Source: JAPORK01 sp026710285 (GTDB lineage Bacteria > Pseudomonadota > Gammaproteobacteria > Pseudomonadales > Endozoicomonadaceae). From it: a stretch of DNA of 64,000 nucleotides. Both the position numbers and the translations under genes were made by a program. How positions within the stretch are numbered: the stretch's first letter is position 1; every line of letters begins with the position of its first letter. The notes beneath the pieces were generated by a model that searched no databases, had not been told where the DNA came from, and saw only the letters and a list, made by a program, of their open reading frames with translations. This document shows positions 1 through 9,218 of the stretch, piece after piece. The stretch is from assembly GCA_965201045.1 (NCBI GenBank), contig OZ241746.1, positions 3,472,001-3,536,000 on the forward strand, written 5' to 3'.

Positions 1-2666
1 TCTTCATCTATCAGTAATGCAGTTTCTCCAGGGAAATCATAATGAATACTATGATATGTACCGTCGGTATCCTCAAGTGGTACTTCACTCAACTGTACAC
101 CGGGAACCTCACCATTCAAATCTAAAAATTTCACACCTGAGTCTATTAAAAGTTTTGGACGTCGATGTAATGACAGTAACGTGTTATTAGTCACTACTGA
201 ACTTACCGGAGGTGTATAAACAGCCGGGTCACTTAAATCCATTTTACCTAAACCTGGGTTATCAGAGGGAGGTTGATACAACTGTATTGTACCATCAGTA
301 CCAGGCTCACTGATATCTGTAACCCGAATTAATCCTCTGGCTTCCTGTAGTTTAAAATCTAACAAAGGACCCAGGGCTATTCTCGCCGGATAGTGCTGAC
401 GACTCATCAGGAAAGTTCTACCTTTACTTCTGACAACAGAGTAAAACTGTTCACTCACATAATGACAGGAAATATCACACTGTTCTGATGTACACAAATA
501 TTGATATGCTTTTCTCCAGTCGTTTGGCTTTGTAGTGCTCACACTATTATTTTGAGAGAATCTCAGAAGATCTTCATAACCATCCTTGTCCCAAAAAGCA
601 AATGAGGCATTTGTATTAATTTCGGCAGCAGAAATTGACACACCTGAATATAGCGTTGTGTTTTCAGTATATTTTGGTTCTTTTATGCAGCGTAATTTAA
701 CAGGAGGCTGAGTACAGTTATGCTCATTCGTAGTGTCATAATGACATTGTAGCAACGATGTTTCATTACCAAGACACTTTACATTATTTAGCAGAATAGG
801 GAGTGAGGAGTTTTGCTGATCTGTATAATGGATACTCCGGTCAAAACCCATCTGACGACAGGCTACAGTGCTGTCTTCAGAAGAGAAATTCTGACTACAA
901 ACTGTTCCCCAGTGTGAAGTGTTAGTTTCTGCAACAGGAACTAACATTTCCAGAATACCATGTGCTTCTAAGTGGTTAGAGTAACCATAAAAGTATAAAG
1001 AAATTTGATCTGAGTTTGCTGTTTGACTAATTGTTAAAGCACCTTTTTGAATCAGTTTATTGTTAATACCAGACATTTCCTTTACTATATTGCCCGGTGC
1101 GCTGTTATCTATCGTCTTGTTAATTTGTACTGTTCCCTGATGTTCTAAATGATTATGATTGCCTGATACATTGGTAGCAATTAATCCTGTATCTTTTTGT
1201 ATTAAGATATACTTTCCATAAGGGAAATTAGCATAATGCGGTATACCTTGTCTTATGACAAATGTATTATTATCACCGGTTATGTTCCCTGTTACCGGAT
1301 GAGTGTAGTAAGCACCAAAAGGATCTGACCACTGCAATTTTGTCTTAATATTATTGTTATGCAAGGCTTGTCGGGTTAAAAAAGGATGTGGATTATTAGG
1401 TATATTGCCGCTTTTAACGTGTGCATTAACTTCAATATGACTATTGTTCACTGCTTCAAAAAGAGGTCCGGTGCCATTTACTGGAAATCCATTTAAGCTA
1501 TGTAACCCGGTAGAAAAATTACCACTGAATACACCTGGCACGACAGATTCGGTTGCAGTACCATTCAGAAAAATATTATTGCCATTGATATCTTCTGCTG
1601 CAACAAAATTACCTTGTGGATTTTCAGTCATTAGCCGGGTAATATTTGCATTTCCCACCGCAATGCAATGACCATTCGGATTCAGGCAAGAATTAGCTGA
1701 TCCTGATGTGAGAGCTGGTGGTATTACCATGGATGCGGCGGTACCAACAGCCTGACCTACCATCAGTAGACCAAAAAGATATCCCATGTTTTTACGTAGC
1801 GATTTATTACTCTGGCTGCGGTTTATCAGGTGACTATCGGTATCATCCTGTTCATCAGTTAACGGACTTTCTACAGATTCTTTCACAATGTAACGTGTGT
1901 CTTCATAATTCGGTAGCAACTTATCCATAGCACATAATTCTTTAAAACACTGCTCACACAAGGTGTTTATATTAATTTCAATGGTATTGCTTTTTTTATC
2001 CGAAAATATGCTTTTTAACGATTTGATGGTGTGTTCAAAAGTGTGATAAAATTCCATGGCAACGTTATTAATTGCTTCATCAAAAGTGCCTCCATCATAG
2101 ATATACCATGCTGTGGTGTCTATAGGAGTATTTAGAAGTTTTAGTAGTGGCTGAAATTGAGAATCTTTGTCTTGTTTTTGTTTTTCCAGATGTCTCAGCA
2201 TTCCGCTTAAGGTGATTTTAAAAGGATTTTTTTTGACTACTGCAGGAGAGAAATTGTTCAGAGAATAAACTGAGATTACTTCTTTTAATCCGGAGATGGA
2301 AGTAAAGTTTGTTGTGCGCTCGTTGTCGTTCTCACCCAGATGTTGATGACGTGCTCTAAAGCTATATTGGTGTAGTGATTCTACTGGCATATTAGGGTAA
2401 AATCTTTTTAATATTTTCAGCGCATCCATCGGTTTTTTTGCTAAAAAAACCACCTCATTATCAACCAGCTCCTGTTCAGTTACAAATATTATTTTATTGG
2501 TTTGTTTTTGTTTGTAATAGCTTCCACCGTAGACAGGATTAATAGTTAACAGAAAACAGCTTAATATTAATAATATTGCTTTTATCATGTATTGATAGTA
2601 TTCATTTTTTATACGTTTAACGACTGATTCTTTTTTTTGTTTTAACAGATAGTACAAAAATTGCAT
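1..2666 (-). CDS. SRCR-domain exported membrane protein, copy 1 (3' end beyond left edge)
   Basis: This is a partial gene: about 888 codons are present and the C-terminal fifth lies left of the window. It aligns throughout with the complete copy at 3048..6410, and its indels are multiples of three (a 15-base and a 3-base difference), so the frame looks open. ATG at 2666 is chosen because an AGGAAAT ribosome-binding sequence sits about 9 nt upstream. The N-terminus is basic, then hydrophobic, which suggests an uncleaved or late-cleaved signal. The SRCR domain keeps all six cysteines (WGTVC, ACRQMGF, KCLG...LLQC, HNC, LRC) but differs from copy 2 at several surface-type positions. Copy 2 has TDTDTNDPFAF before the WDKDGYED loop where copy 1 has a shorter-charged INTNASFAF. 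The function is not known. Confidence 0.85.
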   Translation of the reverse strand, partial: MQFLYYLLKQKKESVVKRIKNEYYQYMIKAILLILSCFLLTINPVYGGSYYKQKQTNKIIFVTEQELVDNEVVFLAKKPMDALKILKRFYPNMPVESLHQYSFRARHQHLGENDNERTTNFTSISGLKEVISVYSLNNFSPAVVKKNPFKITLSGMLRHLEKQKQDKDSQFQPLLKLLNTPIDTTAWYIYDGGTFDEAINNVAMEFYHTFEHTIKSLKSIFSDKKSNTIEININTLCEQCFKELCAMDKLLPNYEDTRYIVKESVESPLTDEQDDTDSHLINRSQSNKSLRKNMGYLFGLLMVGQAVGTAASMVIPPALTSGSANSCLNPNGHCIAVGNANITRLMTENPQGNFVAAEDINGNNIFLNGTATESVVPGVFSGNFSTGLHSLNGFPVNGTGPLFEAVNNSHIEVNAHVKSGNIPNNPHPFLTRQALHNNNIKTKLQWSDPFGAYYTHPVTGNITGDNNTFVIRQGIPHYANFPYGKYILIQKDTGLIATNVSGNHNHLEHQGTVQINKTIDNSAPGNIVKEMSGINNKLIQKGALTISQTANSDQISLYFYGYSNHLEAHGILEMLVPVAETNTSHWGTVCSQNFSSEDSTVACRQMGFDRSIHYTDQQNSSLPILLNNVKCLGNETSLLQCHYDTTNEHNCTQPPVKLRCIKEPKYTENTTLYSGVSISAAEINTNASFAFWDKDGYEDLLRFSQNNSVSTTKPNDWRKAYQYLCTSEQCDISCHYVSEQFYSVVRSKGRTFLMSRQHYPARIALGPLLDFKLQEARGLIRVTDISEPGTDGTIQLYQPPSDNPGLGKMDLSDPAVYTPPVSSVVTNNTLLSLHRRPKLLIDSGVKFLDLNGEVPGVQLSEVPLEDTDGTYHSIHYDFPGETALLIDE

Positions 2667-3047
2667 ACGCAGATTTCCTTATACAGATTTATCGAGTTAT
2701 CATTTGTTTTTTAATGAAATAATTTTCAACAATATTTCACGGTATTTATCGGATATCCTGTCAGATGTGAAAATATAGGTAATAATGAATTATATGTAAA
2801 AGAGAATTTTGTTAATATTTTTAGATATATGACTTATAAATATCTATGTCATTAATTTTAAAAAACATCTTAATTTAAAAAACATAACCGATGTCTTTTT
2901 TGTTATCAATTGAAAACTTTATATAAAAGTGTGAACAAGTTATCACATTAGAAGTAATGGTTAGTGACCAGTCCATGGTCAAATAAAATCCTTAACTACA
3001 TCATCTGTTATCAACAAAATAAATGTTTGGCTTCCAGGGCTGTTTCA
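2667..3047. other. Intergenic region between the two SRCR-protein genes
   Basis: This holds the upstream region of copy 1 and the downstream region of copy 2, both read leftward. The ~130 bases next to the copy 1 start resemble the bases upstream of copy 2 (6411-6545), so the promoter region was duplicated with the gene. A perfect 6 bp stem with a 5 nt loop (TGACCA/TGGTCA, 2965..2981) lies 66 bases past the copy 2 stop. It has no T-run, so I do not call it a terminator. No credible ORF is present. Confidence 0.6.
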
Positions 3048-6000
3048 TTAGGAATTTTCATTGGTTCCATAATCTCTATTTCCATCTTCATGATTTTTTG
3101 CGCTGTTAATTAATTGCTTATGTTCTTCTGATTCACTTGATAAATGATCATCATTAATATTGTTTTTGTACTTTTTTATTTTACACGCAACAACAGTTAT
3201 AGCGGAACTGACTGCTGCTATGCCCGCCATGCCGATAGCTATACCAAGATCATATCCCCAGGTAGATTTTTTCGAGTCAGACTGTGGCATTATTTGTTGG
3301 CTAATTTCGCTACATCCACCATATTGAGGTATCTGTAACCGGTAGAGAATATGATTTTCATTGAATACTTCTCCCTCATCAAGCAATTGCATTTTGTTAT
3401 CAATAAGCAATAACCGGTAATCATTGTTTTTATCAAATTCAGCATCAGGTGTCTCAACTTTTTTCCAATCATTATCTTTTTCACCATTTTCTATATTATA
3501 ACGGGAAAAAATTAGCTTTTTACCTTCAACAGAAGGATCGTTAGAAACATACCCTTCTGTTACTATATACAGATAATCTTTATCTGTACCTGCAGCAATA
3601 AGTGGATCAGATGAATTTTTTAACTGATAAGTAAGACTAGCATTACCTAGTGTATAATGTTGTCCATCATGCGACAGTGGATATTTTGTGATCATTTTTT
3701 CTGCCTGATTATAGGTAAAGGCAACATCTTCATCTATCAGTAATGCAGTTTCTCCAGGGAAATCATAATGAATACTATGATATGTACCGTCGGTATCCTC
3801 AAGTGGTACTTCACTCAACTGTACACCGGGAACCTCACCATTCAAATCTAAAAATTTCACACCTGAGTCTATTAAAAGTTTTGGACGTCGATGTAATGAC
3901 AGTAACGTGTTATTAGTCATTACTGAACTTACCGGAGGTGTATAAACAGCCGGGTCATTTAAATCCATTTTACCCAGACTGGGGTTATCAGAGGGAGGTT
4001 GATACAACTGTATTGCACCATCAGTACCGGGTTCACTGATATCTGTAACCCGAATTAATCCTCTGGCTTCCTGTAGATTAAAATCCAAAAAAGGACCCAG
4101 GGCTATTCTCGCCGGATAGTGTTGACGACTCATCAGGAAAATTCTACCTTTACTTCTGACAACAGAGTAAAACTGTTCACTTACATAGTGACAAGAAATA
4201 TCACACTGTTCTGATGTGCATAAATATTGATATGCTTTTCTCCAGTCGTTTGGTTTTGTCGTACTCACACTATTATTTTGAGAGAATCTCAGAAGATCTT
4301 CATAACCATCCTTGTCCCAAAAAGCAAATGGGTCATTTGTATCAGTGTCGGTAAAAGAAATTGAAACGCCTGAATATAGCGTTGTGTTTTCAGTATATTT
4401 TGGTTCTTTTATGCAGTGTAATTTAACCGGAGGCTGAGTACAGTTATGCTCATTCATCGTATCATAATGGCATTGTAGCAACGATTTTTCATGACCAAGA
4501 CACTTTACATTATTTAGCAGAATAGGGCGTGAGGAGTGTTGCTGATCTGTATAATAGATACTTTGATCAAAACCCATCTGACGACAGGCTACAGTGCTGT
4601 CTTTAGAAGAGAAATTCTGACTACAAACGGTTCCCCAGCGTGAAGTATTGGTTCCTGCAACAGGAACCAACACTTCCAAAATACCATGTGCTTCTAAGTC
4701 ATTAGAGGAACCATAAAAGAATAAATGAATTTGATCTAAATTTGCTGTTTTACTAATTGTTAAAGCACCTTTTTGAATCAGTTTATTGTCAATACCAGAC
4801 ATTTCCTTTACTATATTGCCCGGTGCGCTATTATCTATCGTCTTGCCAATTTGTACGAATCCCTGATGTTCTAAATGATTATGATTGCCTGATACATTGG
4901 TAGCAATTAATCCTGTATCTTTTTGTTTTAAGATATACATTCTGTAAGGGAAATTAGCATAATGCGGTATACTTTGTCTTATGACAAATGTATTATTATC
5001 ACCGGCTATATTCCCTGTTACCGGATGAGTGTAGTAAGCACCAGGAGAAGGATCTGACCACTGCAATTTTGTCTTAATATTATTGTTATGCAAGGCTTGT
5101 CGGGTTAAAAAAGGATGTGGATTATTAGGTATATTGCCGCTTTTAACGGGTGCATTGACTTCAATATGACTATTGTTCACTGCTTCAAAAAGAGGTCCGG
5201 TGCCATTTACCGGAAATCCATTTAAGCTATGTAACCCGGTAGAAAAATTACCACTGAATACACCTGGCACGACAGATTCGGTTGCAGTACCATTCAGAAA
5301 AATATTATTGCCATTGATATCTTCTGCTGCAATAAAATTACCTTGTGGATTTTCAGTCATTAGCCGGGTAATATTTGCATTTCCCACCGCAATGCAATGA
5401 CCATTCTGATTCAGGCAAGAATTAGCTGATCCTGATGTAAGAGATGGTGGTATTACCATGGATGCGGCGGTACCAACAGCCTGACCTACCATCAGTAGAC
5501 CAAAAAGATATCCCATGTTTTTACGTAGCGATTTATTACTCTGGCTGCGGTTTATCAGGTGACTATCGGTATCATCCTGTTCATCAGTTAACGGACTTTC
5601 TACAGATTCTTTCACAATGTAACGTGTGTCTTCATAATTCGGTAGCAACTTATCCATAGCACATAATTCTTTAAAACACTGCTCACACAAGGTGTTTATA
5701 TTAATTTCAATGGTATTGCTTTTTTTACCCGAAAATATGCTTTTTAACGATTTGATGGTGTGTTCAAAAGTGTGATAAAATTCCATGGCAACGTTATTAA
5801 TTGCTTCATCAAAAGTGCCTCCATCATAGATATACCATGCTGTGGTGTCTATAGGAGTATTTAGAAGTTTTAGTAGTGGCTGAAATTGAGAATTTTTTTC
5901 TTGTTTTTGTTTTTCCAGATGTCTCAGCATTCCGCTTAAGGTAATTTTAAAAGGATTTTTTTTGACTACTGCAGGAGAGAAATTGTTCAGAGAATAAACT

Positions 6001-6410
6001 GAGATTACTTCTTTTAATCCGGAGATGGAAGTAAAATTTGTTGTACGTTCGTTGTCCTTTTCACCCAGATGTTGATGACGTGCTCTAAAGCTATATTGGT
6101 GTAGTGATTCTACTGGCGTATTAGGGTAAAGTCTCTGTAATATTTTCAGCACAGCCATTGGTGTTTTTGCTAAAAAAACCACCTCATTATCAACCCGTTC
6201 TTTATCAACCAGCTCCTCTTCGGTTACAAATATTATTTTGTTGGTTTGTTTTTGTTTGTTATAGCTTCCACCGTAGACAGGATTAATAGTTAACAGTAAA
6301 CAGCTTAACGTTAACAATATTGCTTGTATCATGTATTGGTAGTATTCATTTTTTATACGTTTAATGACTGATTCTTTTTTTTGTTTTAACAGGTAGTACA
6401 AAAATTGCAT
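3048..6410 (-). CDS. SRCR-domain exported, membrane-anchored protein, copy 2 (complete)
   Basis: The product is 1,120 residues from ATG 6410. A TTG two codons upstream is also in frame, but the GAGGA at about -9 favours the ATG. Seen in sequence: a basic N-tail, a hydrophobic segment at ~27-46 (signal or anchor), a second weakly hydrophobic stretch near 300-325, and an SRCR domain at ~578-667. The SRCR domain has W592GTVC and the six-cysteine spacing of group A SRCR domains. An acidic DKDG loop follows at ~699-702 (possible Ca2+ site). A C-terminal membrane helix spans ~1055-1076, followed by a 44-residue hydrophilic tail. SRCR domains are mostly known from animal surface receptors and secreted proteins, where they bind ligands. 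Here the likely topology is a large periplasmic or surface body held by the C-terminal helix. A divergent relative at 35399..38644 lacks the SRCR. Role unknown; ligand or host binding is inference. Confidence 0.85.
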   Translation of the reverse strand: MQFLYYLLKQKKESVIKRIKNEYYQYMIQAILLTLSCLLLTINPVYGGSYNKQKQTNKIIFVTEEELVDKERVDNEVVFLAKTPMAVLKILQRLYPNTPVESLHQYSFRARHQHLGEKDNERTTNFTSISGLKEVISVYSLNNFSPAVVKKNPFKITLSGMLRHLEKQKQEKNSQFQPLLKLLNTPIDTTAWYIYDGGTFDEAINNVAMEFYHTFEHTIKSLKSIFSGKKSNTIEININTLCEQCFKELCAMDKLLPNYEDTRYIVKESVESPLTDEQDDTDSHLINRSQSNKSLRKNMGYLFGLLMVGQAVGTAASMVIPPSLTSGSANSCLNQNGHCIAVGNANITRLMTENPQGNFIAAEDINGNNIFLNGTATESVVPGVFSGNFSTGLHSLNGFPVNGTGPLFEAVNNSHIEVNAPVKSGNIPNNPHPFLTRQALHNNNIKTKLQWSDPSPGAYYTHPVTGNIAGDNNTFVIRQSIPHYANFPYRMYILKQKDTGLIATNVSGNHNHLEHQGFVQIGKTIDNSAPGNIVKEMSGIDNKLIQKGALTISKTANLDQIHLFFYGSSNDLEAHGILEVLVPVAGTNTSRWGTVCSQNFSSKDSTVACRQMGFDQSIYYTDQQHSSRPILLNNVKCLGHEKSLLQCHYDTMNEHNCTQPPVKLHCIKEPKYTENTTLYSGVSISFTDTDTNDPFAFWDKDGYEDLLRFSQNNSVSTTKPNDWRKAYQYLCTSEQCDISCHYVSEQFYSVVRSKGRIFLMSRQHYPARIALGPFLDFNLQEARGLIRVTDISEPGTDGAIQLYQPPSDNPSLGKMDLNDPAVYTPPVSSVMTNNTLLSLHRRPKLLIDSGVKFLDLNGEVPGVQLSEVPLEDTDGTYHSIHYDFPGETALLIDEDVAFTYNQAEKMITKYPLSHDGQHYTLGNASLTYQLKNSSDPLIAAGTDKDYLYIVTEGYVSNDPSVEGKKLIFSRYNIENGEKDNDWKKVETPDAEFDKNNDYRLLLIDNKMQLLDEGEVFNENHILYRLQIPQYGGCSEISQQIMPQSDSKKSTWGYDLGIAIGMAGIAAVSSAITVVACKIKKYKNNINDDHLSSESEEHKQLINSAKNHEDGNRDYGTNENS
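4409..4676 (-). other. SRCR domain (group A cysteine pattern) within the copy 2 protein
   Basis: The encoded stretch runs from the HGILEVLVPV strand to the final LHC. It carries the signatures WGTVC, VACRQMGF, ILLNNVKCLGHEKSLLQC and NCTQPP...LHC. Six cysteines match C2, C3 and C5-C8 of the family, with C1 and C4 absent as in group A. I recognise the family by motif; no database search was run. Confidence 0.8.
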
Positions 6411-6760
6411 ACGCAAATTTCCTCATACATATTAATTGAGTTATCATATTTTTTTTATGGAATAAATTTCGAAAATATTGCAGTTTTATCTATCGAATAT
6501 CTTTCCAGCGTCAGAATATAGATGATAATTATTGATGTGTACAAAATTAAAAATAGGCAATCCATGTGTATTTTTATTAATTATAAACGTCGTTAATTGT
6601 TTGGTTTTATACGAATCAAAAGTAGTTTATTTTACGAAAACAATAATTTTATAGCTATTAATTTTTCTTTTTTATAAAAATATAACCAGATGATCTTTAG
6701 CAAATTAAGGAGCAGATTAAAATTAAATATTGAAATTATTGTAATAAAGGTATTCTTCAG
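6411..6760. promoter_or_regulatory. Divergent promoter region, SRCR copy 2 / S1-P1 nuclease
   Basis: A very AT-rich 350-base gap separates two divergent starts, so it must contain both promoters. The SRCR side resembles the region upstream of copy 1. On the nuclease side an AAAGG lies about 10 nt before ATG 6761. I do not see a -35/-10 pair good enough to place. Confidence 0.45.
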
Positions 6761-7672
6761 ATGAAAAAATATTTACAGCTACTGTTGTTACTGATTGGTT
6801 TGTCACCTGTTTGTCTGTTTGCCTGGAGTACTCCTTTTCATCGTATAGGTGTGCAAATTGCAAAGGAAAATCTTTCGAAACAAGTAATTGATAAGGTAAA
6901 CTACTACATCAAAATTTTATCTGATGCACCGCCGGTTTATAAGGATATGGTTCTTGCTGCCAGCTGGCTTGATGAAATTCGCCAGGATATTCCTTACTTT
7001 TCTCTATATCATTACAAAAGTTCGGTTTACAATCCGGATCATTTTTCCTGCAAAGTAAAATCTATACCTTACGACGCTGTATTTGCACTCAGAAAAAGTA
7101 TTGCGGTACTTAAAAGTAATTCTACTTCAGATTTTGCCAAAGCACTGAGTCTGCGCATTCTGATTCATGTGGCGTTGGATATTCATCAGCCTCTTCATGC
7201 AGTACAACTGTGCTCAGCAAAGTTTCCGACAGGAGATAAGGGAGGAAATAAATTTCCTGTATCTGTAAAAACAAAAACTGGAAAAATGATAACCAGTAAT
7301 TTGCATAAATTTTGGGATAATGTCTTTTATATTCCTGTACGCAGTCGTAGCAAGGCAAATAATAGTAAGTTACAATTTCTGATCAGAAAAGATGCCGATG
7401 CATTAATCCATGATGTGGGTTATCCTGTTACCGATGAAGTTTCTCTTGATCCTGCTGTATGGGCACAGGAATCAAAATCTGTTGCGGAGAAAGTAGCTTA
7501 TAATGGTATTGTTCCTGGTCAGACGCTTCCTGTTTCATATGTTGAGCAGGCAGCTCTTATAGCTAAAAAGCGAATTGTTCTTGGAGGAATACGTCTGGCT
7601 CGTTTACTTAAAGAGATTTTTAAAGGGAGCAAAACAACCAAAAAACCTTTATCTGTGAAGATAAAAAGATAA
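6761..7672 (+). CDS. Exported S1/P1-type zinc nuclease
   Basis: The 303-residue product belongs to the S1/P1 nuclease family (single-strand-specific nucleases with three Zn2+ ions, often also acting as 3'-nucleotidases). A signal peptide ends in CLFA, so cleavage would leave Trp22 as the mature N-terminus; in this family the N-terminal Trp itself binds zinc. The other ligands are visible with family spacing: H27, D71 (ASWLDEI), H84 (YHY), H136/D140/H146 (IHVALDIHQPLH) and H182/D186 (NLHKFWD). The GDKGGN loop is at 158-163. Ligand spacing (H-4-D-6-H, H-4-D) matches nuclease P1. It should act in the periplasm or outside the cell, probably scavenging nucleic acids. It is divergent from SRCR copy 2 and convergent with rmuC. 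It lacks the GH after the first Trp but keeps the key His. Confidence 0.93.
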   Translation: MKKYLQLLLLLIGLSPVCLFAWSTPFHRIGVQIAKENLSKQVIDKVNYYIKILSDAPPVYKDMVLAASWLDEIRQDIPYFSLYHYKSSVYNPDHFSCKVKSIPYDAVFALRKSIAVLKSNSTSDFAKALSLRILIHVALDIHQPLHAVQLCSAKFPTGDKGGNKFPVSVKTKTGKMITSNLHKFWDNVFYIPVRSRSKANNSKLQFLIRKDADALIHDVGYPVTDEVSLDPAVWAQESKSVAEKVAYNGIVPGQTLPVSYVEQAALIAKKRIVLGGIRLARLLKEIFKGSKTTKKPLSVKIKR

Positions 7673-7750
7673 TATTGCTCCTCAGGAGGTCCCGATATTA
7701 AGTCGTTTGACCAACAGTATTCATTTCATCTGGTGAAAAATCAGCGCTGC

Positions 7751-9070
7751 TCAGTTTTTAACAGACGAATCACTTTCAATCTCTTTGAGTGACGACGTAT
7801 TATAATTAAAATGTTGTTCTTCCAGAGCCGGCATTGTTTTAGTAATTTTACCGGATATTTGTTTAAAATTTTCAACTTTCCGGTGTAATCCGCCACGTCC
7901 CATAATTGCAGTTACTACTTCATTGTATTGTTTTGAAGCCGTATTGAATGTATTGCCCAGACGCTGAAAACGTTCGGCAACCAAACAAACCTGATTATAA
8001 ATTTTACCTGCTTCTTCACTCATCTTTCTTGCTTCTTTATTTCCCTGTTCCAGCATCCACAAATTTGCCACAGTGTATAATACCGGGATTAATGTTGTGT
8101 GGGAGACGAGAACAACCTTTTTAGCATACCCATAATTAAAGAGTGTTTTCTCATGCTGTAATACGGTAATGTATGCGGCTTCCAGTGGCATAAACATCAG
8201 TACAAAACCGGGTGAATGTATGCCTGCAAGATTGAAATAATCTTTTGCAGCCAGATCATTAATATGTTTTTTTACTGCCTGAATTAATCCTTTTATGGCT
8301 AATTCACGATTTTGCTCTGATTCGGCAGCCACTACTTTTTCATAATCAAAGGTTACCTTACTGTCAATAATAATTTGCTTATTATCCGGTAATTTTATAA
8401 TGAAATCAGTACGTTTTTTTTCACCTTCTGTGTGGAAAGTTTCCTGAACACTATAGTGTGTATCTTTGATTAAACCGCACATCTGCAATGTTTGTTCAAG
8501 TACAGTTTCACCCCAGATACCGCGGTGCTGTGGATTTCCCTTTAGTGCACGGGTGAGATTTTTTGCTTCTTTATCTATATTCATACTGGCATCACAGATA
8601 TTTTTTATCTGCGTTTCTAAACTGGCATGACTTTTTTGTGTTTCTGTATGAATACTATTCACTCTCTCTTTAAAGCTATTTAACTCATCTTTTAGCGGTT
8701 TAAGGAAAGATTCATTTTTTTTAGCCAGCTCTTCCTGACGTTCCTTTAACATGGTTTCAGACAGTGCCTGAAACTCACTCTTAAATGTCTCTTTTTGTTG
8801 TTCAAAAACTTTTTTTAATTCACCTAATTTGTCTTCTTCTGCAACTAGTTTTGTATTCAGTGCTTTTTCGTTGGCAAACAGTTGGTTATTTTCCTGTTGT
8901 AAATGTTCCAGCTTTTCACTGAGTCGGAGTGTTTTTTGTTCACTACTTGTTAGCTGTGATTCTTTATCCTGGAGGATACGACGATAAAGAATCGAGGCAA
9001 TAAAAAAACCTGCTATTGAAAAAATAATTGCGCTTAGTATAAATAAAGCAATTATTAACACAAAATTCAT
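7751..9070 (-). CDS. rmuC: DNA recombination protein RmuC
   Basis: The 439-residue product has the RmuC layout: one N-terminal membrane helix (~4-27), a long coiled coil (~35-160) and a C-terminal RmuC domain starting near KGNPQHRGIWGE (178-188). The domain carries nuclease-like residues: E188, D222 in RTDFIIKLP, and D236-x-K238 in IIDSKV, consistent with a restriction-endonuclease-like fold proposed for the family. RmuC limits recombination at inverted repeats in E. coli; the biochemical reaction is not settled. The start at 9070 is supported by AAGGA about 9 nt upstream. Its stop faces the nuclease stop with only 78 bp between. Length is near the family norm and nothing looks damaged. Confidence 0.93.
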   Translation of the reverse strand: MNFVLIIALFILSAIIFSIAGFFIASILYRRILQDKESQLTSSEQKTLRLSEKLEHLQQENNQLFANEKALNTKLVAEEDKLGELKKVFEQQKETFKSEFQALSETMLKERQEELAKKNESFLKPLKDELNSFKERVNSIHTETQKSHASLETQIKNICDASMNIDKEAKNLTRALKGNPQHRGIWGETVLEQTLQMCGLIKDTHYSVQETFHTEGEKKRTDFIIKLPDNKQIIIDSKVTFDYEKVVAAESEQNRELAIKGLIQAVKKHINDLAAKDYFNLAGIHSPGFVLMFMPLEAAYITVLQHEKTLFNYGYAKKVVLVSHTTLIPVLYTVANLWMLEQGNKEARKMSEEAGKIYNQVCLVAERFQRLGNTFNTASKQYNEVVTAIMGRGGLHRKVENFKQISGKITKTMPALEEQHFNYNTSSLKEIESDSSVKN

Positions 9071-9218
9071 AATGACTATCCTTACTTTTCCGCTTATTTT
9101 TGTTTCATACCCATTTTACATGTAATGCAGGTATATGAACTAAATATAAAAAATTACGGTTAATTATATAGGAAAGTCGTATCAACAGACTAAAATTGCT
9201 TCAATTAAATAAATTTAA
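9071..9218. promoter_or_regulatory. Upstream region of rmuC
   Basis: An AT-rich stretch 5' of rmuC (leftward) must contain its promoter. No convincing -35/-10 pair was placed. It ends where the gene remnant on the other strand begins. Confidence 0.35.

Noticed and set aside
1444..1930. Short plus-strand reading frames inside the SRCR genes (also 5173-5659)
   Set aside because: They recur at the same place in both copies only because the coding strand is duplicated; no ribosome-binding site and no protein-like composition.
1..6410. SRCR genes as eukaryotic contamination
   Set aside because: The genes are intron-free, have bacterial ribosome-binding sites and signal segments, and are contiguous with bacterial S1/P1 nuclease and rmuC genes.
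7678..7688. CTCC-TCA-GGAG hairpin between the nuclease and rmuC stops
   Set aside because: Only a 4 bp stem and no T-run; too weak to call a shared terminator.
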